64,000 bases of DNA from JAGSPQ01 sp038206395 (GTDB lineage Bacteria > Myxococcota > Myxococcia > Myxococcales > Myxococcaceae), in NCBI GenBank assembly GCA_038206395.1, contig JBBRAX010000007.1, forward strand, positions 129,380-193,379. Direction: 5' to 3'. Of the stretch, positions 49,789 to 58,543 are shown one piece after another (the first letter of the stretch is position 1; each line of letters starts with the position of its first letter). Made by a program: the position numbers and the translations under genes. The notes below the pieces were generated by a model. It did no database searches. It was not told where the DNA came from and worked only from the letters and a program-made list of their open reading frames with translations.

Positions 49789-51642
49789 CTACTTCACGTG
49801 GCGCAGCAGCCACGAGTGCATGAAGAGCTTCTGGCTGTTGCGTCGCAGCTCGTCGCGCAGCTTCCCGAACAGCACGGCCGGCAACGCGGCGAGCAGCATC
49901 GCGCTCACCAGCAGCACGATTTCCGTCGTCTGCGCCGGGAAGTTGATCGCCCTCGGCAGCACCTGAATCGTCTGGCCGTCGAACCGCGCCGACGGCTGAA
50001 TCCACCCCGCCTTCTCGACCAGCCACGGCACCAACACCGTGAGGCTTGCCACGCCGACGAGGTAGCGCCGCTTCACCCGCGAAAAAATAGCGAAGAGCAT
50101 CGCGTTCGTCGCAGCCAATGCGGGCAGGTTGATGAAGGTGCCCCACAGCAGCGACGTCGACATCATCGCCAGGGTGGCGAGCCCGAAAAGGATGACGCCC
50201 GACGACCTTCCCGACGCGCGCTTGTCTTCGAAGAAGAAGGCGCTGGTCGCCGTCGCCGCGACGAGCAGTGTCATCACCGTCAGCGCCACCGTGTCGCGTA
50301 CGCCCATCAGCAGCGTCACTGGCACGTACGCGAGCCAGACGAGGTTGCGCACGCCAATGACGCGTGCGGTGGAGGCCTGGCCTGCGGCTTCTGACAACCG
50401 GAACTCGGCCTCCGCGGCGGCGGGCAGCTCGGCGGGGACGCTCGACAGCAGGTCGGCAAGAAGGCGCGGCGCGTCGGGGTTGCGAGGTTGCAGCGCGATC
50501 GCCTTCATCACTTCGTTCACCGCTTGCACCGCATCGTTCTTTGCAATCAGCGAGCGCGCGCGGGCGAGGTGGCCGGAAGAGAGCTCGGCGCGAAGGGCCT
50601 CGTCGCGATCGCCGTCGAGGTACTTCTCGATTGCCCGGGCCAGGTCGCGCGCACGGCGGTACCGCTTCGCGGGCAGGTGCTCGGTGGCGATGAGAATGAT
50701 CTTCTCGAGCTCGGGCGGCACGTCGGCGTCCGGCGTGCGCACCGACGGCCGGCGCTCGACCTCGTTGCGCAGCGTCGCTTGAATCCGTTCGATCAGCTCG
50801 CCCGGGGTCATCGGCTCGAAGGTGAGCAGCTCGAACAAGATCGCGCCCAGCGAGTAGATGTCGGCCGCGTTCGTCATCGTCGTGTGCTCGCCGCGCGCCT
50901 GCTCGGGCGAGAGGTAGCCGGGGCTTCCCATCAGCTCGCCCTGCCGGGTGTTCGTCAGCGGCTGGGTGCTGCCGGTGTCGATGGTCGGCAGCTCGGCCAC
51001 ACCGCTGACGCGCGCGAGGCCCCAGTCGATGAGGTGCACCTCACCGAAGTCGCCCAGCATCACGTTCGCCGGCTTCAGGTCGCGGTGAAGCACGCCGCGC
51101 GCGTGGGCGTAGTCGAGGGCGAGGCACAGCGTGTTGAAGGCGGTGAGCAGGCGGCGGCGGGTGAAGCGTTCTTCCGTCTGCGGGTCGCGCAGCTTCAGCC
51201 GCTGAATCACCTCGTGAAGCGAGAGGCCGCGAATCCGCTTCATCGTGAAGAAGGGCTGGCCCGTGTCGTCGATGCCCAGGTCGTAGACGGGGACGATCGC
51301 CGGGTGCTCGAGCTGCCCCTGCACGCGCGCCTCGCGAAGAAACCGGGGCAGCGCGTCGCGTCGGGCCGCGGTGTCGGGGCGCATCGTCTTGAAGGCCACC
51401 TCGCGGCCGATGCGCTTGTCCTCGCACAGCCGGATTTCCCCCATGCCGCCTTCGCCCAGCTTCCGCTGCAGCGAGTACCGCCCCTTCGTGTGCTCGAGGT
51501 CTGCGGCCAGGGGGCCGTCGACACCGGCGACCTGGCCTGCTCCGAAAGAACCGTCGGCCTCGCGTTGCGTCTTCTGCGACTGCGCGGTGATTTCGTCGTC
51601 GTCGTCCAGGCTGGGCACCGGGGGCCCGGGGTTCGTCGGCAT
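49789..51642 (-). CDS. Ser/Thr protein kinase with membrane-spanning C-terminus
   Basis: The protein has 617 residues. The kinase domain (about 50-345) has the glycine loop LGEGGMGEIRLCED, VAIK-type Lys in EVAFKTM, catalytic loop HRDLKPANVML, DWGLAR in place of DFG, and SPGYLSPEQARG. A linker of about 100 residues with helical repeats precedes five or six membrane helices at 430-600. The order, kinase first and then membrane region, places the kinase in the cytoplasm. It is cotranscribed with the gene 10 bp upstream. Its substrates are unknown. Confidence 0.93.
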   Translation of the reverse strand: MPTNPGPPVPSLDDDDEITAQSQKTQREADGSFGAGQVAGVDGPLAADLEHTKGRYSLQRKLGEGGMGEIRLCEDKRIGREVAFKTMRPDTAARRDALPRFLREARVQGQLEHPAIVPVYDLGIDDTGQPFFTMKRIRGLSLHEVIQRLKLRDPQTEERFTRRRLLTAFNTLCLALDYAHARGVLHRDLKPANVMLGDFGEVHLIDWGLARVSGVAELPTIDTGSTQPLTNTRQGELMGSPGYLSPEQARGEHTTMTNAADIYSLGAILFELLTFEPMTPGELIERIQATLRNEVERRPSVRTPDADVPPELEKIILIATEHLPAKRYRRARDLARAIEKYLDGDRDEALRAELSSGHLARARSLIAKNDAVQAVNEVMKAIALQPRNPDAPRLLADLLSSVPAELPAAAEAEFRLSEAAGQASTARVIGVRNLVWLAYVPVTLLMGVRDTVALTVMTLLVAATATSAFFFEDKRASGRSSGVILFGLATLAMMSTSLLWGTFINLPALAATNAMLFAIFSRVKRRYLVGVASLTVLVPWLVEKAGWIQPSARFDGQTIQVLPRAINFPAQTTEIVLLVSAMLLAALPAVLFGKLRDELRRNSQKLFMHSWLLRHVK

Positions 51643-51651
51643 ACCGGCAGC

Positions 51652-52560
51652 TTAGGGCCTGTCTCTGCCCTCGAAAGCGTTCCATGCTTCTTCGGCAGCC
51701 TTGACGAAGTAGCCAGGCGAACTGTCCGGCTGCTCGGCGTCGTTCACCGCAAGCACGGCGCGGGCACGGTGGACGACGCGGTTCTTCGGGTTGAGCCACG
51801 TGTACTCGGCGCGAACGCCCGTCACCTGCCCGTTCGAGACGATGTTGCTGTGCTTGAGCTCGAGCCTCGACGCGCGCTCGAAGCGGAACACCTGCACGAC
51901 GCCGCCGGTGGTGGTGGCAATGCCTTCGCTGCCGACCCACGTCGCGTGCGCTCTGCCGTTGCGCGCGATGTGCACTGCGTACGCGATCATCGCGCAGACC
52001 ACGGTGCTGCCAGTGGTGAAGGGCACAGCTGGCAAGTCGGCGACCTGGGTGGTGATGAAGCCTACCAACGCGCCGGGCAGGCCTCCGATGAGAATGCCGA
52101 AGAAGATGCTCGCCGGGTAGTCGCGCTCGACGCGGCCTTCGTGCACGTTGGTGGTCGCGCTCAGCACCTCGCCGATGCCTTCGGGCGCCGGCGGAAAGTC
52201 GTCTGTCTCTTTCGTGGGCGTGCCGCTGTGGTTCAACCAGCGCGGCACGTACTTCGGAGCCTTGAAGCCGTTGTCTTCCCACAGCTTCCACAGCTTCTTC
52301 GCCTTCGCGCGCTGCGGGTCGGGCTTGCGGCCCTTGGGCGTGCTGCGGTCGAGCATCGATTTGGCGATCCGCCCCGCCAGCGGCGTCGTCTCTTTCGAAC
52401 GCCCCGACTCGTGGGCGCGGACGAAGAAGTAATCTTGCCGCGCCTCTTCGGGCAGCACGTCGCAGTAGCGAATGAACCGCCAGCTGTCTTCACCCCTCTC
52501 GAGCGGAGCGACCGACAGTGCCGACTCGAGGAATGTGAGGGCTTGCAGTGGCTCGGCCAT
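51652..52560 (-). CDS. Two-helix membrane protein paired with the kinase
   Basis: The protein has about 302 residues. The ATG at 52560 was chosen because GGAGG lies seven bases upstream; an earlier in-frame GTG at 52581 lacks one. A soluble N-terminal part of about 145 residues precedes two adjacent hydrophobic helices (FFGILIGGLPGALVGFI and TVVCAMIAYAVHIA). A beta-rich C-terminal domain has GSEGIATTTGGVVQVFRF and NPKNRVVHRARAVLAV. No family was recognised. It lies 9 bp ahead of the kinase gene and may be its ligand-sensing or substrate partner. Confidence 0.7.
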   Translation of the reverse strand: MAEPLQALTFLESALSVAPLERGEDSWRFIRYCDVLPEEARQDYFFVRAHESGRSKETTPLAGRIAKSMLDRSTPKGRKPDPQRAKAKKLWKLWEDNGFKAPKYVPRWLNHSGTPTKETDDFPPAPEGIGEVLSATTNVHEGRVERDYPASIFFGILIGGLPGALVGFITTQVADLPAVPFTTGSTVVCAMIAYAVHIARNGRAHATWVGSEGIATTTGGVVQVFRFERASRLELKHSNIVSNGQVTGVRAEYTWLNPKNRVVHRARAVLAVNDAEQPDSSPGYFVKAAEEAWNAFEGRDRP

Positions 52561-52634
52561 CGTCGAGCCTCCGGTTACCACGCCTGACGATGGGCGGATG
52601 ATCCAACAGGCAACGTGATTAACTGCGCGCCGTT

Positions 52635-55145
52635 TTGGAAAACAGACGACGACCCCAACAAGTTCGAAAAGCGGTCAACCTGACGGTCAAGCTCGCCCAC
52701 AAGGGAGTCGACGAGTTCGTCGAGAAGTACGCGACGAACATCTCGGTCGGCGGCCTGTTCATCCGCACCCGTGAGCCGCAGCCGCTGGGCACGGTGGTGC
52801 ATTTCAAGGTCGAGATCGCGAACAGCCAGCGGATGCTGCAGGGCAGCGCGATCGTGAAGTGGATTCGGGGCCCGACGGACCCTGCCGGCCCGCCCGGAAT
52901 GGGGCTCGAGTTCAAGGAGCTCGACGACGCCAGCCACGCGGTCGTGAAGCGAATCCTCGCGGGGAACCAGGCGGCCAGTGCGACCGCTGCGCCGCCGAGC
53001 ATCGCGGCGTTGATGCCGCCGTCGATCGCCCCTGCGGCGCCGCCCGTGAAGGCCGCCGTTCCGCCTCCTCCGAAGAAGGCCGCGGCGATCATCCCGCCGC
53101 CGCCTCCTCCCGAGCCGCCCGCGCCGCCCGCCGACTTCGACTTCGACGCCGAGCTCGCGAGGCTGCCGCCCACGCCCCGGGTCGCCGTCGTGACGCCGGA
53201 AGAAGCCCCCAGCGCCCTCGACGAGAACTTCGACTTCGACATGCCGGACGTCGATGACGACAAAGCGGTCGACCTCGATCTCGACACGCTGATCGCCAGC
53301 ACGCCGCCTCCGCCGCCTGACCTGCCTTCCGAGCCCGTGTCTGAAGGCTTCGAGCTCGACATCGACATGGATCTGTCGGCAGCGGCTGCGGCGCCCGTGG
53401 AACAGCCGAAGCACCAGACGCTGACGCCTTCGGCACCGGCGGCCGAGCCCGCGCGCGCCCCTGCGGGCCAGCCCGTGTTCTTGAAGCCGCCTGCGACCAT
53501 CGACGCCACCGGCCCTGTCGTCGGCATCGACCTGGGCACGAGCAACACGTGCTGCGCGGTGTTGGTGAACGGCAAGCCGCAGATGCCGCGCTCTTCCGAC
53601 GGCTATGCGTTGATTCCTTCGATCGTCGCGCTGAGCCGGCAGGGCGCGCTGCTCGTCGGCAACCGCGCCAAGTCGCAGCTGATGTTGAACCCGAGCCAGT
53701 CGATTTACGGCGCGAAGCGTCTGGTCGGCCGCGACTACGACAGCGACACCGTGCAGCAGGTGCGCGAACGGTTCCACTACCAGATCGTCGCCGGCCCGGA
53801 CGGCAAGGCGGCCGTGAAGCTCGGCGCGCACGTGCTGTCGCTGGAAGAAGTGCAGGGCATCATTCTTCAAGAGTGCCGGCAGATGGCCGAACGCCACCTC
53901 GGCACGAAGGTGACCCGCGCGGTCATCACCTGCCCCGCCTACTACTCGGAACAACAGCGTGAAGCGGTGCGGCGCGCCGCCGCGATGGCCGGCCTCAAGG
54001 TCGAGCGCATGTTGAACGAGCCGACCGCCGCCGCGATGGCGTACGGCCTCAACCGCGGCATGGCGAAGAAGGTCCTCATCTACGACCTCGGAGGCGGCAC
54101 TTTCGACGCCACGATTCTTCGCATCGACGACAACGTCTTCGAGGTGCTCGCGACGGGCGGCGACATCTTCCTGGGCGGCCTCGACTTCGACAACCAGCTG
54201 GTCGACGAGCTGCTCGCGCGCTTCTCGAAGCAGCACGGCCAGGTGTTCGCCGGCGACCCGGTGGCGCTCTCGCGCATCGCGGCCGAAGCCGAGCGCACCA
54301 AAGTCTCGCTTACCGAACGTCAGCAGGTCGAAGCGCTGCTGCCGATGCTGCAGATGACGGCCGACGGCAAGCCGCTTGATCTCAAGGCCGTCATCACGCG
54401 CGACGAGCTCAACGCGCTGTGCGCGGACCTGGTCGATCGCACCATCGACGTCGTGAAAGACGTACTGCTCGACGCGAAGCTGAAGCTCACCGACCTCGAC
54501 GACATCGTGCTGGTCGGAGGCATGAGCCGCATGCCGCTGGTGCGCGACCGCCTGAAGAACCTCTTCGGCAAGTCGGCCCTGGCGAACGTGAACGCGGACG
54601 AAGCGGTCGCGCTCGGAGCGGCGCTCTATTCGGGCACCGTCGACAAGGTCTCGAACGTGGTGCTGATCGACGTGGTCCCGATGACGATCGGCATCGGCCT
54701 GCCCGGCGGAAGCTTCAAGCGCACCATCGAGCGCAACACGCCGCTGCCCGCCAGCGCGTCTTTCGCGGTGAGCACCTCGAAGGACAACGAAGAGCACCTC
54801 GAGCTCAACCTGTTCCAGGGCGAAGACGCGCAGATTGGCGGCAACGAGTACCTGGGCACGGTGAGCATCGACGGGCTGCCGAAGGGCCCGAAGGGAACCG
54901 TGCAGGTGGTGGTGAACGTGAAGCTCGACGCCGAGTGCGTGCTGCACGTCGAAGCCCGCGAGCTGCGCACCCGCGCGGTGTTCAAGGCGACGCTGGCCAC
55001 GCGCTACACGCCCGAGCAGATTCGCAACCGGCTGGGCATCCCCGCGCCGGATCCGAAGCAGGGCCCGCGCGCCAAAGAGCTCGAGAAGCGCGGCGGCCGG
55101 TTCTGGAGCTTCCTCAAGCGCGTCGTTGGCAAGAGCGCCGCGTAG
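52635..55145 (+). CDS. PilZ-Hsp70 fusion protein
   Basis: The protein has 836 residues and a TTG start. An N-terminal PilZ domain of TIGR02266 type (about 1-110) carries the c-di-GMP-site motif NISVGGLF and an Arg-rich strand before it. A Pro/Ala/Asp-rich spacer of about 185 residues follows. An Hsp70 nucleotide-binding domain then begins near 295: GIDLGTSNTCCAV, IYDLGGGTFDATI, VGGMSRMP. A beta-sandwich substrate domain follows, but the helical lid is cut to a short basic tail. This architecture could make chaperone or sensor activity c-di-GMP-responsive. No ribosome site is obvious. Confidence 0.9.
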   Translation: MENRRRPQQVRKAVNLTVKLAHKGVDEFVEKYATNISVGGLFIRTREPQPLGTVVHFKVEIANSQRMLQGSAIVKWIRGPTDPAGPPGMGLEFKELDDASHAVVKRILAGNQAASATAAPPSIAALMPPSIAPAAPPVKAAVPPPPKKAAAIIPPPPPPEPPAPPADFDFDAELARLPPTPRVAVVTPEEAPSALDENFDFDMPDVDDDKAVDLDLDTLIASTPPPPPDLPSEPVSEGFELDIDMDLSAAAAAPVEQPKHQTLTPSAPAAEPARAPAGQPVFLKPPATIDATGPVVGIDLGTSNTCCAVLVNGKPQMPRSSDGYALIPSIVALSRQGALLVGNRAKSQLMLNPSQSIYGAKRLVGRDYDSDTVQQVRERFHYQIVAGPDGKAAVKLGAHVLSLEEVQGIILQECRQMAERHLGTKVTRAVITCPAYYSEQQREAVRRAAAMAGLKVERMLNEPTAAAMAYGLNRGMAKKVLIYDLGGGTFDATILRIDDNVFEVLATGGDIFLGGLDFDNQLVDELLARFSKQHGQVFAGDPVALSRIAAEAERTKVSLTERQQVEALLPMLQMTADGKPLDLKAVITRDELNALCADLVDRTIDVVKDVLLDAKLKLTDLDDIVLVGGMSRMPLVRDRLKNLFGKSALANVNADEAVALGAALYSGTVDKVSNVVLIDVVPMTIGIGLPGGSFKRTIERNTPLPASASFAVSTSKDNEEHLELNLFQGEDAQIGGNEYLGTVSIDGLPKGPKGTVQVVVNVKLDAECVLHVEARELRTRAVFKATLATRYTPEQIRNRLGIPAPDPKQGPRAKELEKRGGRFWSFLKRVVGKSAA

Positions 55146-55229
55146 ACTTTTCGAGGCTTTCCGGCCTCACTGGAATGGGTGATTGGTGGCTGCGGGGGAC
55201 CCTCGCTGATCTAGCCTGCGGCCCCCTTG

Positions 55230-57419
55230 ATGCGCGCCCTCGTCTTCTCCGCCCTGATCCTTCCCACGGTCGCGGTGGCCGCCATCTACGAAGTGCCGAT
55301 GGACAAGGTCGACAGCGAAGACGACATCATCGACCTCGAAGAGCGCGGCGAAATCTCGACCGAGACCGCCGACATCCTTTACGACATGATTGTGGAAGGC
55401 ATCGATCTGAACTCGGCGTCGCGCGACGAGCTCTATGACCTGCCCGGCCTGACGTACGCGGACGCCGACGCGATCCTCCTCTACCGGAAGAACAAGGGCC
55501 GCATCGAAGACCCGACCGAGCTCGTCGGCGCGGGCTCACTCACCGACCAGCAGCTGCTGCTGATCACCCCGTTCATCCGCCTGGAACGTGGCCCGGTGAG
55601 GCTGCCGATCGCTGGCAAGCTTCGCCTTCGCAGCGGCGTGTCGAACGGCGACTTCCAGACGCCCGGCGGGCCGCTGGCGCCCCCCGGGTTCCTGATGGCC
55701 ACCCTCACCTTTCCCTGGAACCTGTCGGCGGGCGTGGTGCTGAACACGACGCGGCTCGCTCCGGGCTCGCCGTATTACAGCCAGACGCGCGGCGCGCTGG
55801 AAGTCGCGCCGTTTCAGTACCGCGCCCAGCTGCCCACGCTCTACGCGCAGTGGCGCGCGGGCAACCGGCGGGTGGTGCTCGGCTCCTATACGATTGGCTT
55901 TGCCGAACGCGTCACGCTCGACAACACCCACCGCAAGACGCCCAGCGGCTTGAGCGTCACGTCGACCGCGCTGATCAACCGCGAGCTCGCCGCCTACTGC
56001 AAGCAGAGCTCAGACAGCGGCGCCGACGTCTGCGACGGCGGGCAGAGAAACTACGTGCTCGACGACTGGTCGATTCGTTCGAACTTCCGCGGCCTCGCCG
56101 GCAGCATCGAAGACCTCGAGTTCGGCAGCGGGCAGAAGCTCTCGTTGTACGGCTTCCTCTCGTACCAGACGCGCGACCTGTACCAATACGAGATGTTCGA
56201 CCGCGCGCAGTGCGAAGACCCGCGCGACGACAGCGACAACTGCAAAGCCCCGCGCGTCTATGTCGGCGATGACCTGGCGCGCGACGGCCGCCTGAAGTTC
56301 ACCACCCTGCCCGGCCTCTTCGAAGAGCTGCTGGGCGGCGCGCACGTCGACTTCAAGCCCAACGAGCGCTACCGCATCGGCCTCACCGGCTACGGAGCGA
56401 CCACCTTCTTCCACGGCGCTCCGCTGCGCCTCGAGCCGCAGGAATGGAGCCGGCAGCCCTTCGGGGGTCCCTTCGGCGCCATCGGCCTCGACCTGCGCGC
56501 ACAGTTCGGCCAGTTCGGCCTCTTCCTCGAAGCGGCGCGCACCTTCGACTCGGTTCCCCAGGGCCCTGACCCCGTGAATCAGCCGGCAGGCGGCGGCGGC
56601 TTCGGCGTCGAGCAGCGCACGTTGTACACGCCGAAGGGCCACGAGGTGGAGCTCTCGCTTCGCTACTACGACAACAAGTTCTTGAACCCCTTCGCGCGGC
56701 CCGTCGCCTCGCCCGACGAGTACGACGGCCAGTCGGCCCGCAACGAAGGAGGCGCGCGGCTGAAATACCTCGGCAAGCTTCCCTACGACTTCGAGGTGCG
56801 CTTCGCCGCCGACTTCTGGACAGCGCCGTACCCCTCGCGCGCGGGCCCCGCCGGCATCCCCAACCTCTACGCGCTGATTCGCCTGGACTACGAGGGCTAT
56901 CGGCTGCTCGGCCCGGCCGTCTTCTTCGAGGCGCGGAACAAGAACCTCGGCTCGAGCACGCACGGCACCTGCGCCAGCGGCACCATCATCTACGTCGAAG
57001 GCAACGAGCCCTTCGTGTGCTCGGGCGACAGCTACCGCAGCACGGTGCGGCTCGACATCCGGCCGCTGGGCAAGCGGCTGTCGGCGGCGGTGCTGGGCAC
57101 TTTCGTGCTGAAGGACGACATCCGCTACAAAGACCGCTTCATGCAGGGCGTCGGGGCAGCGTTCGAGCTCCGCTCGCAACCGACTGATTGGCTTCAGCTC
57201 AAGCTGCGCAGCCGGTACCTGAACGAAGACATCTCTGACAACACCTACCTCGAGCACTCGCTGTGGACCTACCTCCAGGCGACTTTCATCGCGGGCAGGA
57301 ATTTCCGGGTGTCTCTGCGGTACGATTTGATTGCTTACCTGCAGGAACGCGCGAGCTTCGTCGGCCGCATCCCCAGCCCCGAACATCGCGTGTACCTGGA
57401 CTTGAGGGCCGGATTTTGA
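55230..57419 (+). CDS. Outer-membrane barrel with N-terminal helix-hairpin-helix
   Basis: The protein has 729 residues with a signal peptide (LVFSALILPTVAVA). Residues about 20-115 are helical and contain a ComEA-like helix-hairpin-helix: DLNSASRDELYDLPGLTYADADAIL then RIEDPTELVGAG. The rest alternates amphipathic strands ending RVYLDLRAGF, with the final aromatic typical of outer-membrane barrels. An HhH usually binds DNA, so a periplasmic DNA-contacting plug is possible. It is first in a tight operon with two nuclease lipoproteins and a lamin-tail protein. ATG 55230 was chosen over TTG 55227. The family is not recognised by name. Confidence 0.8.
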   Translation: MRALVFSALILPTVAVAAIYEVPMDKVDSEDDIIDLEERGEISTETADILYDMIVEGIDLNSASRDELYDLPGLTYADADAILLYRKNKGRIEDPTELVGAGSLTDQQLLLITPFIRLERGPVRLPIAGKLRLRSGVSNGDFQTPGGPLAPPGFLMATLTFPWNLSAGVVLNTTRLAPGSPYYSQTRGALEVAPFQYRAQLPTLYAQWRAGNRRVVLGSYTIGFAERVTLDNTHRKTPSGLSVTSTALINRELAAYCKQSSDSGADVCDGGQRNYVLDDWSIRSNFRGLAGSIEDLEFGSGQKLSLYGFLSYQTRDLYQYEMFDRAQCEDPRDDSDNCKAPRVYVGDDLARDGRLKFTTLPGLFEELLGGAHVDFKPNERYRIGLTGYGATTFFHGAPLRLEPQEWSRQPFGGPFGAIGLDLRAQFGQFGLFLEAARTFDSVPQGPDPVNQPAGGGGFGVEQRTLYTPKGHEVELSLRYYDNKFLNPFARPVASPDEYDGQSARNEGGARLKYLGKLPYDFEVRFAADFWTAPYPSRAGPAGIPNLYALIRLDYEGYRLLGPAVFFEARNKNLGSSTHGTCASGTIIYVEGNEPFVCSGDSYRSTVRLDIRPLGKRLSAAVLGTFVLKDDIRYKDRFMQGVGAAFELRSQPTDWLQLKLRSRYLNEDISDNTYLEHSLWTYLQATFIAGRNFRVSLRYDLIAYLQERASFVGRIPSPEHRVYLDLRAGF

Positions 57420-57427
57420 AGGTGTTC

Positions 57428-58540
57428 ATGCGCCCTGCGGTGTTGTTGGCCAGCCTCGTCTTCTTCGTCTCGTGTGAGGCGCCCAAATCGGCGCGCCGGT
57501 TCACGCGCGACGAGACGTCCGCGGTGCTCAAGCGCCTCGAGGTCATCAGCCTCGAGCTGGGCGAGTTCCCCATCGACGGCGCGAGCTCGGTCATCGACGG
57601 CGACACCATCAAGGTGAAGGGCCTGAGCTCGTCGTTGCGGCTGCTCGCCATCGACGCGGAAGAGACCTTCAAGCACGCGGACGAACGGGCGGCCTTCGCG
57701 GCCGGGTGGGACGGCTACAAGAAGAAGATGCGCGGCGGCAGCGCGCGGCCGGCGAAGTTCCCCACCCCGCTGGGCGAAGACGGCAAGAAGTTCGCCCAGG
57801 CGTTCTTCGAAGGCGTCGACCAGGTGCGGCTCGAGCGCGATCACCCCGGCGAGATTCGCGACTACTACAACCGGTACCTCGCCTACGTCTTCGCGAAGAA
57901 AGACGGCCAGTGGGTGAACTTCAACGTCGAGATCGTGCGGGCCGGCCTGTCGCCCTACTTCGTGAAGTACGGCCGCAGCCGGAGGTTCCACAAAGAGTTC
58001 CTCGATGCGCAGAAGCAGGCGCAGGCTGGGAAGCTGGGCATCTGGGCCGAAGGCAAGCAGCACTACGACGACTACCCCGAGCGCCTGAAGTGGTGGGACG
58101 AGCGCGAGCAGGCGATCACCCGCTTCGAGAAGGTGATGGACGAAAGGCCCGACCAGTACATCGCGCTGACCCGCTGGGACGCGATGCTGAAGCTCGAGCA
58201 GAAGGTCGGCCAGAGCGTCACGATTCTCGGCGCCGTCACCGAGGTCCGCTTCGGCGAAAAAGGGCCTTCGGTGGTCCGACTGTCGCGCAACCGCGGCAAC
58301 GACTTCGAGGTCGTCTTCTTCGATCGCGACGTGCTGCTCGCGTCGGGCGTTCAGTACAAGAAAGGCGAGTACGTGCAGGTTCGCGGCACGGTGAACAAGT
58401 ACCGCGACAACTACCGCAACATCGACAAGCTGCAGCTGGTGGTGAGCCTGCCGGGCCAGGTGCTCGCTCCGAGCCCCGAGCTCGAAGAGCTGCTGGACGA
58501 CAAGAACACAGAGCCGAAAAACGAAACTGAGGGTGACTGA
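57428..58540 (+). CDS. Staphylococcal-nuclease-fold lipoprotein with C-terminal OB-like domain
   Basis: The protein has 370 residues with a lipobox VFFVSC (Cys 16). The nuclease core has VIDGDTI (metal Asp 57), R71-x4-D76-x2-E79 (RLLAIDAEE), and the second catalytic Arg in YYNRYLAYVF. These match R35, D40/E43 and R87 of staphylococcal nuclease. A C-terminal segment (SVTILGAVTEVRFGEKGPSVVRL, then YVQVRGTVNKYRDNY) resembles a nucleic-acid-binding OB fold. The ATG at 57428 was chosen for the cleanest signal; TTG 57416 and GTG 57422 are alternatives. It is 8 bp from the barrel gene. Confidence 0.88.
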   Translation: MRPAVLLASLVFFVSCEAPKSARRFTRDETSAVLKRLEVISLELGEFPIDGASSVIDGDTIKVKGLSSSLRLLAIDAEETFKHADERAAFAAGWDGYKKKMRGGSARPAKFPTPLGEDGKKFAQAFFEGVDQVRLERDHPGEIRDYYNRYLAYVFAKKDGQWVNFNVEIVRAGLSPYFVKYGRSRRFHKEFLDAQKQAQAGKLGIWAEGKQHYDDYPERLKWWDEREQAITRFEKVMDERPDQYIALTRWDAMLKLEQKVGQSVTILGAVTEVRFGEKGPSVVRLSRNRGNDFEVVFFDRDVLLASGVQYKKGEYVQVRGTVNKYRDNYRNIDKLQLVVSLPGQVLAPSPELEELLDDKNTEPKNETEGD

Positions 58541-58543
58541 AAA

